64,000 nt of DNA. Origin: RHLJ01 sp965212165. GTDB lineage: Bacteria; Bacteroidota; Rhodothermia; Balneolales; Balneolaceae. The position numbers and the translations under genes were made by a program. The notes below the pieces were generated by a model. That model ran no database searches. It saw nothing but the letters and a program-made list of their open reading frames with translations, and was not told the DNA's origin. Each line of letters starts with the position of its first letter. Position 1 is the first letter of the stretch. Shown in pieces: positions 16,836 through 26,208 of the stretch. The DNA lies in NCBI GenBank assembly GCA_965212165.1, contig OZ243096.1:2604001-2668000 (forward strand). The letters run 5' to 3'.

Positions 16836-18170
16836 TTAGAAAAGTTTAGTTATATCATTGAAAATTACAAAAACCATAAGTGTAAGTAGAACGATAAAAC
16901 CTACATTTTGAGCTACAATTTTAAACTTTTCTGAAGGCTCCCTTCTAACTATTCCTTCATATATCAAAAATACTAAATGTCCACCGTCTAAGGCTGGAAT
17001 TGGTAAAATATTCATTATAGCTAGGGTAATACTTAATAGAGCAGTAATCTGCCAAAAACCAGTCCAACCTGCTTGATCAGTTGCTTGACGCGTAATACTT
17101 GCTATTGCAATGGGGCCACCTAGATTTTGCCTAACAGAAATATCTCCTGAAAACATTCTTGAAAATCCTCCAATAATTCCTGAAGTAGTTTCTATTGTCT
17201 GATCCCATCCTTCTCCTAATGAAGATATAAAACCAAGCTGAACATGTTCTCCACCAACCATTTCTAATGTTGGAATACCTATACCAACTTGATTTGATTC
17301 AGGATCAGCTGCAATTGCTAATGTGAAGATAGAATCACCACGTTGGATAGTAAAATCCATTTCATTTCCTTCTGATGAAGTTATAATAGTTGTTAATTGA
17401 ACCCAATAATTAACATCTATACTATCAATATTTGTTATTCTATCGCCAGCCTTAAGACCTGCTTTTTCTGCTGGTGTACCTAATGCTACATTTGATATTG
17501 TACTTGGGAATGCAAGTATAGGATCAAGAAAACCTCTAGTTTGTAAACTATCTAAAAATGTAGGAGGAATATTAACATCCATTTCCTCTCCATTTCTAAT
17601 TACTTGGTAACTCAAATTGCCTGACGTAATGACTGATGGTGCTACTAGGTCTTCAAAGGCTATTACTCCTGTTCCATTTACTCCGATTATTTGATCATCG
17701 GTTTGGAAACCAAGTTCTTCTAAGAAACTACCCTCTGGGATGTAAATTCCATTCACATTACTTACCGGTAGAGTAAGCTTTCCATTTGATACTGTCATTC
17801 CTGTAAAAATAAAGAATGCTAGAATCATGTTAAAAATAACTCCAGCTGTAATAACAATCATGCGTTGCCAAACAGGTTTACTTCTGTACTCCCAATGTTC
17901 CGGTTCTTTATTTAAAAACTCAGTATCCATACTTTCATCAACCATACCTGAGATTTTCACATATCCCCCAAGAGGTGTAGCTCCAAGACAATAGTCGGTA
18001 TCTCCAATTTTAATGCCCCAAATTCTTGGTGGAAAACCGACAGAAAAACGTTCTACTCGCATTCCAAATAACTTAGCAGCTAAAAAATGTCCCAATTCGT
18101 GTATAAACACTAGGATCATCAAAGCCCCTACAAAAATTCCAATCGTTTTTAGTATTTCAATAATTTCCAT
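16836..18170 (-). CDS. rseP: site-2 intramembrane metalloprotease RseP
   Basis: RseP is an M50 inner-membrane protease that cleaves anti-sigma factors and leftover signal peptides. The 444-residue protein has the zinc motif FIHELGHFLAA in the first membrane segment (about residues 22-32), two PDZ-like domains in the periplasmic part (about residues 125-320, including GLKAGDRITNID), and the C-terminal catalytic NILPIPALDGGHLVF. Topology and length agree with E. coli RseP. It lies between dxr and psd, an arrangement often seen with dxr. Confidence 0.95.
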   Translation of the reverse strand: MEIIEILKTIGIFVGALMILVFIHELGHFLAAKLFGMRVERFSVGFPPRIWGIKIGDTDYCLGATPLGGYVKISGMVDESMDTEFLNKEPEHWEYRSKPVWQRMIVITAGVIFNMILAFFIFTGMTVSNGKLTLPVSNVNGIYIPEGSFLEELGFQTDDQIIGVNGTGVIAFEDLVAPSVITSGNLSYQVIRNGEEMDVNIPPTFLDSLQTRGFLDPILAFPSTISNVALGTPAEKAGLKAGDRITNIDSIDVNYWVQLTTIITSSEGNEMDFTIQRGDSIFTLAIAADPESNQVGIGIPTLEMVGGEHVQLGFISSLGEGWDQTIETTSGIIGGFSRMFSGDISVRQNLGGPIAIASITRQATDQAGWTGFWQITALLSITLAIMNILPIPALDGGHLVFLIYEGIVRREPSEKFKIVAQNVGFIVLLTLMVFVIFNDITKLF

Positions 18171-18173
18171 GAA

Positions 18174-19322
18174 TCAGTCTAATGTTGAGGCAAATGCTCT
18201 CGTTTCTAAATCTATTTCTATTAATATCTCAACACTGATTTCACCAGCAAATGAGAGTTTATCTAAACTTTTTTCAACTATTTTTGGGATGTCAATATAA
18301 CCAATTTCTTCATTCAAAAAGCGACTTACAGCTACTTCATTTGCAGCATTTAACACAGCTGGAGCAACCCCACCTATTTCTATAGATTTCATTGCTAGTT
18401 TTACACACGGAAATCGTTCATAATCAACAGGTTCAAATGTTAGTTCCTGAGTAATCGACCAGTCCATTCTTGGAGTATCTAATGGTGTACGACTTGGATA
18501 ACTCAAAGCGTATATAATGGGCACTTTCATATCAGGTGGTCCCAGTTGTGCTTTACTTGAACCATCTGTAAAAGTTACCATAGAATGGATTATACTTTGA
18601 GGATGGATTACTGGTTCAATCATTTCTACTGGTAAATCAAATAACCAATGTGCTTCAATAATCTCTAGCCCTTTATTCATCATTGTTGAAGAGTCTATGG
18701 TAATCTTTGCCCCCATATCCCAATTTGGATGATTCAGTGCTTGTTCTTTGGTTACTTTTCTCATCTGATCTTTAGTAAATAACCTGAAAGGACCTCCACT
18801 AGCTGTTATGATGATTTTTTCAATCGATTCTTTAGGTTCACCAACAATACATTGAAGCATTGCACTATGCTCGGAATCAACTGGTATCAACTTTGCATTT
18901 GACTTTTGAATAGCACGCATTATCAATTCCCCACCTACAACTAAAGACTCTTTATTAGCCAAGGCAATTTTTTTACCTGCTTTTATAGCTTCAACTGTTG
19001 AACCAAAACCAGCAAACCCAACTAAACTATTTAATACAGTATCAATTTCTGAGAGTTTTACCAGATTCGTTAATTGAGAACTTCCTGATAAGAGTTCTGT
19101 GTTTGTAGATACATTATCCTTTAGACTCTTATAAAGCTCATCTCGACAAATAAGTCCATATTTGGGGTTGAATTCATTAATTTGATTAGCTAGCAAATCT
19201 ACATTAGAATTTGCCGATAATGCCACAACCTCAAACTTATCAGGGTGTTGCCTTATTATTTCTAATGCTTGTGTACCTATGGATCCAGTAGATCCTAAAA
19301 TAGCCAGTCTTTGTTTTGTCAA
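18174..19322 (-). CDS. dxr: 1-deoxy-D-xylulose 5-phosphate reductoisomerase
   Basis: Dxr makes MEP from DXP, the first committed step of non-mevalonate isoprenoid synthesis, using NADPH and a divalent metal. The 382-residue protein begins with the Rossmann motif LGSTGSIGTQALEII, has ALANKESLVVGG, PVDSEHSAMLQCI (metal ligand Asp and Glu), ASGGPFR, and HPNWDMGAKITIDSSTMMNKGLE. Length is normal. It starts the dxr-rseP-psd-pssA run; a gap of about 70 bases separates it from the upstream gene. Confidence 0.96.
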   Translation of the reverse strand: MTKQRLAILGSTGSIGTQALEIIRQHPDKFEVVALSANSNVDLLANQINEFNPKYGLICRDELYKSLKDNVSTNTELLSGSSQLTNLVKLSEIDTVLNSLVGFAGFGSTVEAIKAGKKIALANKESLVVGGELIMRAIQKSNAKLIPVDSEHSAMLQCIVGEPKESIEKIIITASGGPFRLFTKDQMRKVTKEQALNHPNWDMGAKITIDSSTMMNKGLEIIEAHWLFDLPVEMIEPVIHPQSIIHSMVTFTDGSSKAQLGPPDMKVPIIYALSYPSRTPLDTPRMDWSITQELTFEPVDYERFPCVKLAMKSIEIGGVAPAVLNAANEVAVSRFLNEEIGYIDIPKIVEKSLDKLSFAGEISVEILIEIDLETRAFASTLD

Positions 19323-19391
19323 AATATCATTATTTGTTGGCTTTAAAGGTATAAGTTCTGTTGACTTAATTCACATTTCATAAAAAGAATT

Positions 19392-20291
19392 TTAAAAACC
19401 AAGTTCTTTTGCAACTTCAAACATTTGAGCATGCGCTTTAACTGTTTCTTCCAATGTCGGTGCGTACCCCCCAGAAAGTAACAAGGTTAATGGAATATCC
19501 TTTTGTGTAATTGTTTCAATTACTATTCTATCTCTTTCTCTAAGTCCATTCACTGATAAAGATAATCGTCCAAAATGATCCGATTCTAATGGGTCAATAC
19601 CTCCTAAATAGAAAACTAAATCTGGATTAAAAGTGCTTAATATTTTATCTAATGCAGTAATCAAAGTTTTATTATATACAGTGTCTTCGGTATGATCAGG
19701 TAAACCAATATCTAATGTTGATGGCGGTTTATCGAATGGGTAATTTTTCTCTCCATGAATAGAAAAAGTGTATACATTTGGGTCGTTTTTAAAAATAAAT
19801 GCATTTCCGTTACCTTGATGAACATCACAATCAATAATTAATACTTTATTTATCCATTTTGAATTGGTAAGTACTTTTATTGCCACAGCTACATCATTAT
19901 ATACACAGAATCCTTCCCCATGGTCAGGCATGGCATGATGCGTACCACCTGCTAAATTACCTGAAATACCATCCTGTAATGCCATAAAAGCCGCATTAAT
20001 TGCACCCTGAACAGCATGTCTAGATCGAATAGCTAGACTTTTAGTCCATGGTAGCCCCATTCTTCTTATTTCTTTCTTTGATAAGTTGCCATTCCAAACT
20101 GCTTCTGCATAACGTTTTGTATGAGCAGCCATTAAATGTGAAATTTCAACCATTGGGGGGTTAATTATATGATTGATTGAAATTATATTTCTATCAGTTA
20201 GATAAGAATGTAACCCTTGAAATTTTTTCATTGGGAAAATATGCTCATCTGGAATTGATGCATAATATTCCGAGCAGTAACTAACTCTCAC
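19392..20291 (-). CDS. histone deacetylase family protein
   Basis: The 299-residue protein belongs to the arginase-like deacetylase fold that includes histone deacetylases, acetoin-utilisation proteins and acetylpolyamine hydrolases. It has GGTHHAMPDHGEGFCVYND (tandem catalytic His plus zinc region), IIDCDVHQGNGNA (zinc Asp and His) and GGIDPLESDHFGRL for the third ligand. The natural substrate is unknown; polyamines or acetyl-lysine proteins are candidates. It starts with GTG overlapping the pgeF stop by four bases. Confidence 0.9.
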   Translation of the reverse strand: MRVSYCSEYYASIPDEHIFPMKKFQGLHSYLTDRNIISINHIINPPMVEISHLMAAHTKRYAEAVWNGNLSKKEIRRMGLPWTKSLAIRSRHAVQGAINAAFMALQDGISGNLAGGTHHAMPDHGEGFCVYNDVAVAIKVLTNSKWINKVLIIDCDVHQGNGNAFIFKNDPNVYTFSIHGEKNYPFDKPPSTLDIGLPDHTEDTVYNKTLITALDKILSTFNPDLVFYLGGIDPLESDHFGRLSLSVNGLRERDRIVIETITQKDIPLTLLLSGGYAPTLEETVKAHAQMFEVAKELGF

Positions 20292-21049
20292 TTCAACTTA
20301 TTCAATTTTATTATACCTACCATTCTTCCACTTTTCTCTTTCTCACGACGATATGAATAAAATAATTCTTCATGATCAATCGTACAGCGGTCGTCTAATT
20401 CGATATTTGCAGGGAGTATACCAGATTCTAATAATTGTTCTTTAATTAATCCCTTTAAATCTACATGTGGTTTAGAATATTTCTCTCTGTCAACTAAATG
20501 ATCACTAAAATTTAAAGCAACTTCTTCACCTACTTCAAAATTGTGTTGTGCTAAACAAGGACTTATAAAAACTTTGATATTATTAGTTTCAGCTCCTAGT
20601 TCAATCATTTTATTGATTGTTTTAGGAACAATTCGATCAACAGCTCCTCTCCAACCTGCATGGGCTGCACCAATTACTCTATTCATACTATCTCCAAGTA
20701 GTATTGCTCCACAATCAGCTACTTGTATGCCAATACCCAACCCTACTGTATTACTCACAAAAGCATCAGTATCAGGATATATACCACCATGGGTAACAAC
20801 CTGTACTTTAGATTCATGAATCTGATTTGCTAAGGCTAAACTTCCCGTATTTGTTCGAATTGCTGTTGTAAGCATATTCAAATTGTGGAGTAAAATATCC
20901 TGCTCTTCATTTGAATTAAAACCAATATTCAACCCAGGTATACGTTGTTTATTCTCAGTTAGATGTGCATTTTTTAAAGTAAACCAGGAGAATATTCTGG
21001 TATCATTTAGTTTTTTTGGTCTAATAAAATCAATATCGTATGAATTCAT
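20288..21049 (-). CDS. pgeF: purine nucleoside phosphorylase / laccase-domain protein (YfiH/PgeF family)
   Basis: The 253-residue protein is of the YlmD/YfiH (DUF152) type, a copper/zinc-bound fold; family members have been reported to act on purine nucleosides and in peptidoglycan-precursor editing. Markers are NQIHESKVQVV, DAFVSNTVGLGIGIQVADCGA (central His/Cys metal site, shown in parts), GAAHAGWRGAVDRIV and DDRCTIDHEELFYSYRRE. It overlaps aroE by 20 bases and the deacetylase gene by four. The exact reaction here is not established. Confidence 0.88.
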   Translation of the reverse strand: MNSYDIDFIRPKKLNDTRIFSWFTLKNAHLTENKQRIPGLNIGFNSNEEQDILLHNLNMLTTAIRTNTGSLALANQIHESKVQVVTHGGIYPDTDAFVSNTVGLGIGIQVADCGAILLGDSMNRVIGAAHAGWRGAVDRIVPKTINKMIELGAETNNIKVFISPCLAQHNFEVGEEVALNFSDHLVDREKYSKPHVDLKGLIKEQLLESGILPANIELDDRCTIDHEELFYSYRREKEKSGRMVGIIKLNKLK

Positions 21050-21881
21050 CTAGTTTCATTTTAACGAGTCCAACAGGAAATTCTTTACCAGTCCAAAGTT
21101 TGAATGACTTTGCTCCTTGATGAATCAACATATCTATCCCTTCTACTGGAATACCTTTCGCTCGTTTTGCTTGTTTTAAAAATGTTGTTTCTCTTGGATT
21201 ATAAACGATATCATAGCATAGCTTTCCATTAAGTATTTCAACATTTTCTTCAAGAATTGGAGAAGCATTTATATTTGGTGTCATACCCAATGGAGTAGCG
21301 TTTACAATCAAAGAACAATCCTCGCTATACTCAAACCATGAATCATAGCCGCAAACTACAACATCATTCAAATCAGAGTATTTACTTGGATTTCGTGATA
21401 CCATAACAACCTCTTCAAATCCTAAATCATTCAATGCATACAAAATTGCTTTTGTAGCCCCACCAGAGCCAAATACAATAGCTCTTTCCATTTCAATATC
21501 ACCTAGATGCTCTTCCAATGGCTTTAAGAATCCATAAGCATCTGTATTATAGCCTATTAATTTACCTTGTTCTTTTACAATTGTATTTATTGCTCCAATC
21601 TCAACGGCCTCTGTAGTTAATTCATCGACTACATTAATTAAGTTTAATTTATGAGGTATAGTAATATTCGCACCTAAAAATGAATTTGTATTAAAATGAG
21701 CAATTAAAGGTGTTAATTCACTCATTGAAACTGCAACTGCATAATATTTGGCATTCATATCATAATGATCTAATGCTGCATTTTGCATAATTGGTGAAAG
21801 GCTATGGCTTACTGGGTTTCCAATAAGTAAATAATGAGGATTTCTGCTTTCTTCAGAATTCTTGAATTGAGTAAAAGTCAT
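21030..21881 (-). CDS. aroE: shikimate dehydrogenase
   Basis: AroE reduces 3-dehydroshikimate to shikimate with NADPH, feeding the chorismate used by trpE. The 283-residue protein has GNPVSHSLSPIMQNAAL (substrate Ser residues), GANITIPHKLNL (catalytic Lys), INTIVKEQGKLIGYNTDAYGF (in parts), VFGSGGATKAILYAL (nucleotide loop) and VNATPLGM. Length is typical. It begins a three-gene overlapping run with pgeF and the deacetylase. A terminator for the gene upstream lies just before it. Confidence 0.95.
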   Translation of the reverse strand: MTFTQFKNSEESRNPHYLLIGNPVSHSLSPIMQNAALDHYDMNAKYYAVAVSMSELTPLIAHFNTNSFLGANITIPHKLNLINVVDELTTEAVEIGAINTIVKEQGKLIGYNTDAYGFLKPLEEHLGDIEMERAIVFGSGGATKAILYALNDLGFEEVVMVSRNPSKYSDLNDVVVCGYDSWFEYSEDCSLIVNATPLGMTPNINASPILEENVEILNGKLCYDIVYNPRETTFLKQAKRAKGIPVEGIDMLIHQGAKSFKLWTGKEFPVGLVKMKLDEFIRY

Positions 21882-21898
21882 GTTAATAAAATGTGGGC

Positions 21899-21928
21899 AA
21901 AAAAAATGCGCATCATTAGATGCGCATT
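21899..21928 (-). terminator. intrinsic terminator of the SRPBCC gene
   Basis: On the minus strand a perfect 10-bp stem (AATGCGCATC / GATGCGCATT, 21928-21919 and 21914-21905) with a 4-base loop is followed by a T run (21906-21899). It lies about 30 bases after the stop of the SRPBCC gene and just before aroE, so aroE probably has its own promoter. Confidence 0.9.
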
Positions 21929-21956
21929 AACAATAAGTAAATAAATAATCTAAAGC

Positions 21957-22424
21957 TTATGCTGTTACTTCTTCTTCAGAAACTTCGGCTTGTTCTTCTT
22001 TAAAAGTTCCACCTTCAGCTAACTCTTTAAATTTTGCTAAGTCTTTAATTAATTGAGCAGGAGATTCTTCAATGAAGGTCCCTAACTCATCTGTTGGATC
22101 ACCGAAAAAGGTTCTATAATCCAAAGAAAACTCAACTCTTGTGCGAGTTCCATTGTCAAGTGGAGTAAATCGAATGGTTCCTGTTTGATTTAAGTTACCA
22201 TTGATTGTAATCCAAGCAAAGCGAGTGTTTCTTAAATTGTCAATCAAATTAGTAGTCCAAACAAACTCTTCACTTCCGATTTTAGTCTTATATTCAAAAG
22301 TTTGTGAATTAATTCGTTCTACTGAGTCGATGCGCTCCAAAAACTTAGGGAAGTCAACGGGGTTGCTTAATAGCTCGTAAACTTTAGCAAGAGGCAAATC
22401 AATCTCGATTCTTTCGTGCGCCAT
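21957..22424 (-). CDS. SRPBCC (START-like) fold protein
   Basis: The 155-residue protein is a polyketide cyclase/coenzyme Q-binding-like SRPBCC domain: IEIDLPLAKVYELLSNPVDFPKFL is the start of the fold (in parts IDLPLAKVYELL and DFPKFLE), then FVWTTNLID, FAWIT and TGTIRFTPLDNGTRTRVEFSL. A hydrophobic pocket is expected, ligand unknown. The final 20 residues are acidic and probably disordered (EEEVTA end). It is transcribed alone: a terminator follows and 190 bases without a gene precede it. Confidence 0.85.
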   Translation of the reverse strand: MAHERIEIDLPLAKVYELLSNPVDFPKFLERIDSVERINSQTFEYKTKIGSEEFVWTTNLIDNLRNTRFAWITINGNLNQTGTIRFTPLDNGTRTRVEFSLDYRTFFGDPTDELGTFIEESPAQLIKDLAKFKELAEGGTFKEEQAEVSEEEVTA

Positions 22425-22614
22425 AATAGATATCTAGGATGTTATAATCGTTTGAAATTAACTTTGATGAACCAGTTATCTTGGAAACAGGTAGGATTCA
22501 TCCATATTGTTCTAAAATACGGATAATATGATTAAGCCTCAATGATCATTACAGATAAATAATTAAAATTTTACTTACCTCACATATGGGACACTTAATA
22601 AATGTACAAATATG

Positions 22615-23220
22615 TTATAAAATATTATTAGACAATACTTTAACGATCTCCTGATGAATTCCTTCAATAGATTGAGATGCATCTATTACTATAAATCTAG
22701 ACTCTTTCTTGGCCAATTCATCAAAACCGTGAATAACTTTAGTGAAAAACTCCTCTCCTGCTTGCTCCATACGGTCTTTGCTCATATGAGCTCTTCTGGA
22801 ATTAGATTCCTCTAAATCCAATCTTAAATAAAAAGTATAATCTGGAGCCTTATTATGAGAAGCAACTTCATTAATATATTGAATTTGATCTAAGGGTAAA
22901 CTCTCTCTTCCATAACCTTGATATGCAGTAGTAGAATCATAAAAGCGATCTAATATTACAATTTCACCTCGTTCGAGAGCTGGAAAAACTTTTTCGTATA
23001 CAAGACGTGAGCGCGCAGATGAAAAAAGTAAAAGCTCAGTTACTGAGTCTATCTCAATATCAGGATTTAATAGTAAAGATCTTATTTCTTCAGATAATTC
23101 AGTGCCACCTGGTTCTCTAAATACTTGAACTGTTAAACCTGAATTTGATAATTTTTCTTTTAAAAGATTAATTTGAGTGGACTTACCACTTCCATCAATC
23201 CCTTCGAATGTTATGAGCAT
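22615..23220 (-). CDS. tmk: thymidylate kinase
   Basis: Tmk phosphorylates dTMP to dTDP. The 201-residue protein has the P-loop FEGIDGSGKSTQINLL (residues about 5-20), REPGGTELSEEIR, the DRY-type motif LDRFYDSTTAYQGYGR and a lid-region Arg-rich segment (SNSRRAHMSKDRME). Length is standard. It follows the PspC-domain gene by 15 bases on the same strand. The 190 bases beyond its stop hold no recognised gene. Confidence 0.95.
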   Translation of the reverse strand: MLITFEGIDGSGKSTQINLLKEKLSNSGLTVQVFREPGGTELSEEIRSLLLNPDIEIDSVTELLLFSSARSRLVYEKVFPALERGEIVILDRFYDSTTAYQGYGRESLPLDQIQYINEVASHNKAPDYTFYLRLDLEESNSRRAHMSKDRMEQAGEEFFTKVIHGFDELAKKESRFIVIDASQSIEGIHQEIVKVLSNNIL

Positions 23221-23235
23221 TAAAGTTAGATGAAT

Positions 23236-23973
23236 TTAAAAATCGAAATCATCCATAAGTTCGACAGGCTCTTTCGGCATTGCAAGTGATAATCCAAAAT
23301 AGATTAATAAACTTGCTCCATATCCCATAAAAAATGCAGCTACGAATATGAAACGTACAACTGTTGAGCTAATGCCAAAGTATTTTGCTAAACCACCACA
23401 TACACCAGCCCATTTTTTGTCGGAGCGAGATTTCATTAAACGCTTTGCATGTCTATACCCATAAGAACCCATTGCAAAATCTTCAAAATTAGCTGAGCTA
23501 GAAGTTGAACTAGAGCTAGAATCTAAATCATTTCTTAAGCTACTTCTTGTACCCGTAAACTCCGAACCATGTACATCATCCATATTTTTTTTAGTCGAAG
23601 TTGTCGATCTTTTCTTCTCTCGTCGCTTTTCTCGTTTATTTCTTCTTTCACGACGTCTATCACCCACAAAAAAGCCAAAACCAACTAGTGTTACTAATGC
23701 GCCACCAATTAATGGTAGACCAGCAATAGCATCTTGAAGGAAATTATCGAAACCAGAGCCAAATGATAAGCCAATCCATTGCACTAAAAAAGAGACAGCG
23801 ATGAATACCATCCCCATTCCTGCAATAGTTGAAAAATTCCATATTCCTTTTCCACTTTCTTTTTCTTCTTCTTTTAAGAAATTCTGCATTGTACTTTGAA
23901 GTTCAAAATCATCAAACTCTAAAGTTGCTGTGCCCGTTTTTGAAAGTCTTTTTTCTTTAATTTTTTCAGCCAT
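23236..23973 (-). CDS. PspC-domain membrane protein
   Basis: The 245-residue protein has two hydrophobic segments (about residues 45-65 and 85-105), a strongly basic linker (RRRERRNKREKRREKKR), a Ser-rich stretch and a C-terminal PspC domain (KKWAGVCGGLAKYFGISST, then a membrane helix ending GLSLAMPKEP). PspC domains occur in envelope-stress proteins. The basic and Ser-rich segments look disordered. A role in membrane stress is inferred from the domain only. It lies upstream of tmk and 46 bases after the cyclo-ligase gene. Confidence 0.85.
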   Translation of the reverse strand: MAEKIKEKRLSKTGTATLEFDDFELQSTMQNFLKEEEKESGKGIWNFSTIAGMGMVFIAVSFLVQWIGLSFGSGFDNFLQDAIAGLPLIGGALVTLVGFGFFVGDRRRERRNKREKRREKKRSTTSTKKNMDDVHGSEFTGTRSSLRNDLDSSSSSTSSSANFEDFAMGSYGYRHAKRLMKSRSDKKWAGVCGGLAKYFGISSTVVRFIFVAAFFMGYGASLLIYFGLSLAMPKEPVELMDDFDF

Positions 23974-24019
23974 TTTATTATTTCCTCCGCAAAATACCTA
24001 CGAAAGGTTAATTTAATTG

Positions 24020-24592
24020 TTACGTGTAGGTTAAACCTTTTTCTGAAATTATCCCACTTAGCTTTCTATCATAAGATTCAATTGGAATTTTTTCGAGAAT
24101 AAACTCATCAAATAGTAGTCCAAATGAAATAGCAGTTACCTTTTCTAAAAAGCGATCATAATATCCCTTCCCATACCCTAAGCGATTACCGTTTAAATCC
24201 GCCCCAAGTAAAGGAACCAATATTAAATCTATATTACTTGTATCTAATGGCTTAAGCTCTTTAGGTTCAAGTACTCCCCATTTATTTAACTCAAGTTCTG
24301 AGAAATTTGTTAACTCGGAATGATCAAGTGTACCACTTTCCATATTCATTACTGGGATGATTACTCTCTTATTCATTAAAAGCATCGAATTAACTAAAGA
24401 ATGTGTATCAACTTCGAACCTATCATTCATTGAGATAAAACAATGTATGATATTAGCTTTCTCAAATTCTTCACTCTTTAAAACTACTTCTTTAACTAAC
24501 TCACTTTTTCGTTCCCAATCTTTTTTTGAAATAGATTCTCGATGAGTAATTAGTTTTTTTCTGAGCAAAGCTTTTTGGTCAGAAATATTCAT
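24020..24592 (-). CDS. fau: 5-formyltetrahydrofolate cyclo-ligase
   Basis: This enzyme makes 5,10-methenyl-THF from 5-formyl-THF with ATP, keeping the folate pool usable. The 190-residue product starts with DQKALLRKKLITHR, and has IIHCFISMNDRFEVDT, GRYGKGYYDRFL-type motif LGYGKGYYDRFLEK with its upstream LVPLLGADLNGNR, and the C-terminal I..YDRKLSGII. Length is normal. It is two bases after bshC in a minus-strand run. Confidence 0.92.
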   Translation of the reverse strand: MNISDQKALLRKKLITHRESISKKDWERKSELVKEVVLKSEEFEKANIIHCFISMNDRFEVDTHSLVNSMLLMNKRVIIPVMNMESGTLDHSELTNFSELELNKWGVLEPKELKPLDTSNIDLILVPLLGADLNGNRLGYGKGYYDRFLEKVTAISFGLLFDEFILEKIPIESYDRKLSGIISEKGLTYT

Positions 24593-24594
24593 AC

Positions 24595-26205
24595 TTATAA
24601 GGTTATGATATGATGTTTAGTGATATCAAGTTCTTCGCCTTCGAAATCATTTAAAAGATTTGACCATATGTCTTTACCATACTTATTCATAAAGTAAATA
24701 GGTGATACTGACCGTTCTTGAAGACCATTTGGAAACAACTGAGATTTTATTTTTGCAATCCTGTTTAATTGCGTTTGTTCTTGCTGTTTTATTGATCGAT
24801 ATACTCTCCCTTTTAACTTATCGATTTCATTGCCGAAACCAGCTATAACCTTTCCTGTTGTACCGTCCAAAGTTTGATCAATATCAGTAATAAGTGAATT
24901 TGGCTTTTCAGAGACTTCTATTATTGCCTTTTTCCAATCTGAGAATACACCCTCAATATCTTTAGAATTTGATTGATCTACATATGATGCTTCTAAATCT
25001 TCAATTCTAAGATTATAGTTATGCATTTCAAATGGAAGTTTCTCCATAATACGTTCAATACCACTCTCAAGTAGCGTAATACTTAATCGAGGAAAAATGA
25101 TAGGCATCTCGAGTTCATAAAACGGATATAAATCCTTCATTTGACCATAATATGCAAGTTCCCCTGGGCCAGCTACATAACCTAATGTTGGAAGTAACAA
25201 ATCTTGTATAATGGGTCTTAAAAACACATTTGGAGAAAAATTCTCAGGATTCTCTTCTATATTTGCTACTAGTTCATCTTCATTAAACGTAAAGTTTCCA
25301 GCTTTCCATTCATCATTCGATTTTTCTAGCTTTATTCTACCTTGATTAGGGTCGACTAAAAACAAATTTGAGCTTCCAACGATTACCTGGCTATGAAAGT
25401 CCTTTTCAAGTTGAGTGCTTTTCAATTCAAGAACTTCTGAAATCTGTTCTGAATTTGTGATAGAATTTCTAAATGGATTTACTAAAAGCTTTTTTATTGA
25501 GGGGTAGTTACTCCCTACTATTAATAATCCTTCTTCAGAAAACCATGAGCTCATTAGTTGTGCAAAAGCTTGTACATGTGATTTCCCTTCTTTATAGTAC
25601 TGCTCAAGTTCTTGAAATATGGTTTCTGAAAAATCTGTATCGGGCAATTCAGCTTTAACTAAGCTTCGAAACTCATTTATTGTCTCAATAATTTTTTGTA
25701 CTGATACAGGTTGCCCATTACCCTCTTGATCCAATTTAATTGATTTAAATGCATCATAATTTGGAATTCCGACCGATGCAATTTCATCAAAATCGTGGTC
25801 TTCATCAGCTAACCAAAAAACAGGAATAACTGGTTTGTTAAGTTTTTTCTCCCACTTTCTAGCTAATAGAATAGTTGTTATTGTTTTATATACTGTAAAT
25901 AATGGACCACCAAATACTCCTAATTGTTGACCGGTAACTATAGCTATAGAATCTTTGTTTTGAAACTTAGCTAATTGTGAACTTTGAGATTCAGTTATGT
26001 CTAAATATTCATGATAATCAGATAAAGCTTTAATAAATTCCTGCTTAAGAACTGGTTCTTTTAATAATTCAGCTTTTTCTTTTACAGCAGCAGCATCAAA
26101 TGGATTAGCGGAATAGAAACTATTTAGTTTTGAATAGTCACTTATATATGTGTTAAATAAATCTGAAAAAGGTAGTTGTTGAAATGAATAGTGAATTTTA
26201 CTCAC
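24595..26205 (-). CDS. bshC: bacillithiol biosynthesis cysteine-adding enzyme BshC
   Basis: BshC is thought to add cysteine to glucosaminyl-malate, the last step of bacillithiol synthesis. The 536-residue protein shows the family pattern: VTGQQLGVFGGPLFTVYKTI (nucleotide-binding half), FWLADEDHDFDEIASVGIP, and GPGELAYYGQMKDLYPFYEL followed by PIIFPRLSITLLE. A coiled-coil stretch fits the C-terminal part (after residue 440). It starts with GTG. Three bases separate it from the upstream DUF151 gene. bshA and bshB are not in the window. Confidence 0.93.
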   Translation of the reverse strand: MSKIHYSFQQLPFSDLFNTYISDYSKLNSFYSANPFDAAAVKEKAELLKEPVLKQEFIKALSDYHEYLDITESQSSQLAKFQNKDSIAIVTGQQLGVFGGPLFTVYKTITTILLARKWEKKLNKPVIPVFWLADEDHDFDEIASVGIPNYDAFKSIKLDQEGNGQPVSVQKIIETINEFRSLVKAELPDTDFSETIFQELEQYYKEGKSHVQAFAQLMSSWFSEEGLLIVGSNYPSIKKLLVNPFRNSITNSEQISEVLELKSTQLEKDFHSQVIVGSSNLFLVDPNQGRIKLEKSNDEWKAGNFTFNEDELVANIEENPENFSPNVFLRPIIQDLLLPTLGYVAGPGELAYYGQMKDLYPFYELEMPIIFPRLSITLLESGIERIMEKLPFEMHNYNLRIEDLEASYVDQSNSKDIEGVFSDWKKAIIEVSEKPNSLITDIDQTLDGTTGKVIAGFGNEIDKLKGRVYRSIKQQEQTQLNRIAKIKSQLFPNGLQERSVSPIYFMNKYGKDIWSNLLNDFEGEELDITKHHIITL

Positions 26206-26208
26206 AAA

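Noticed and set aside
22425..22614. The 190-base gap between tmk and the SRPBCC gene
   Set aside because: I looked for an RNA gene, riboswitch or small frame and saw none; it most likely holds the promoter of the SRPBCC gene.
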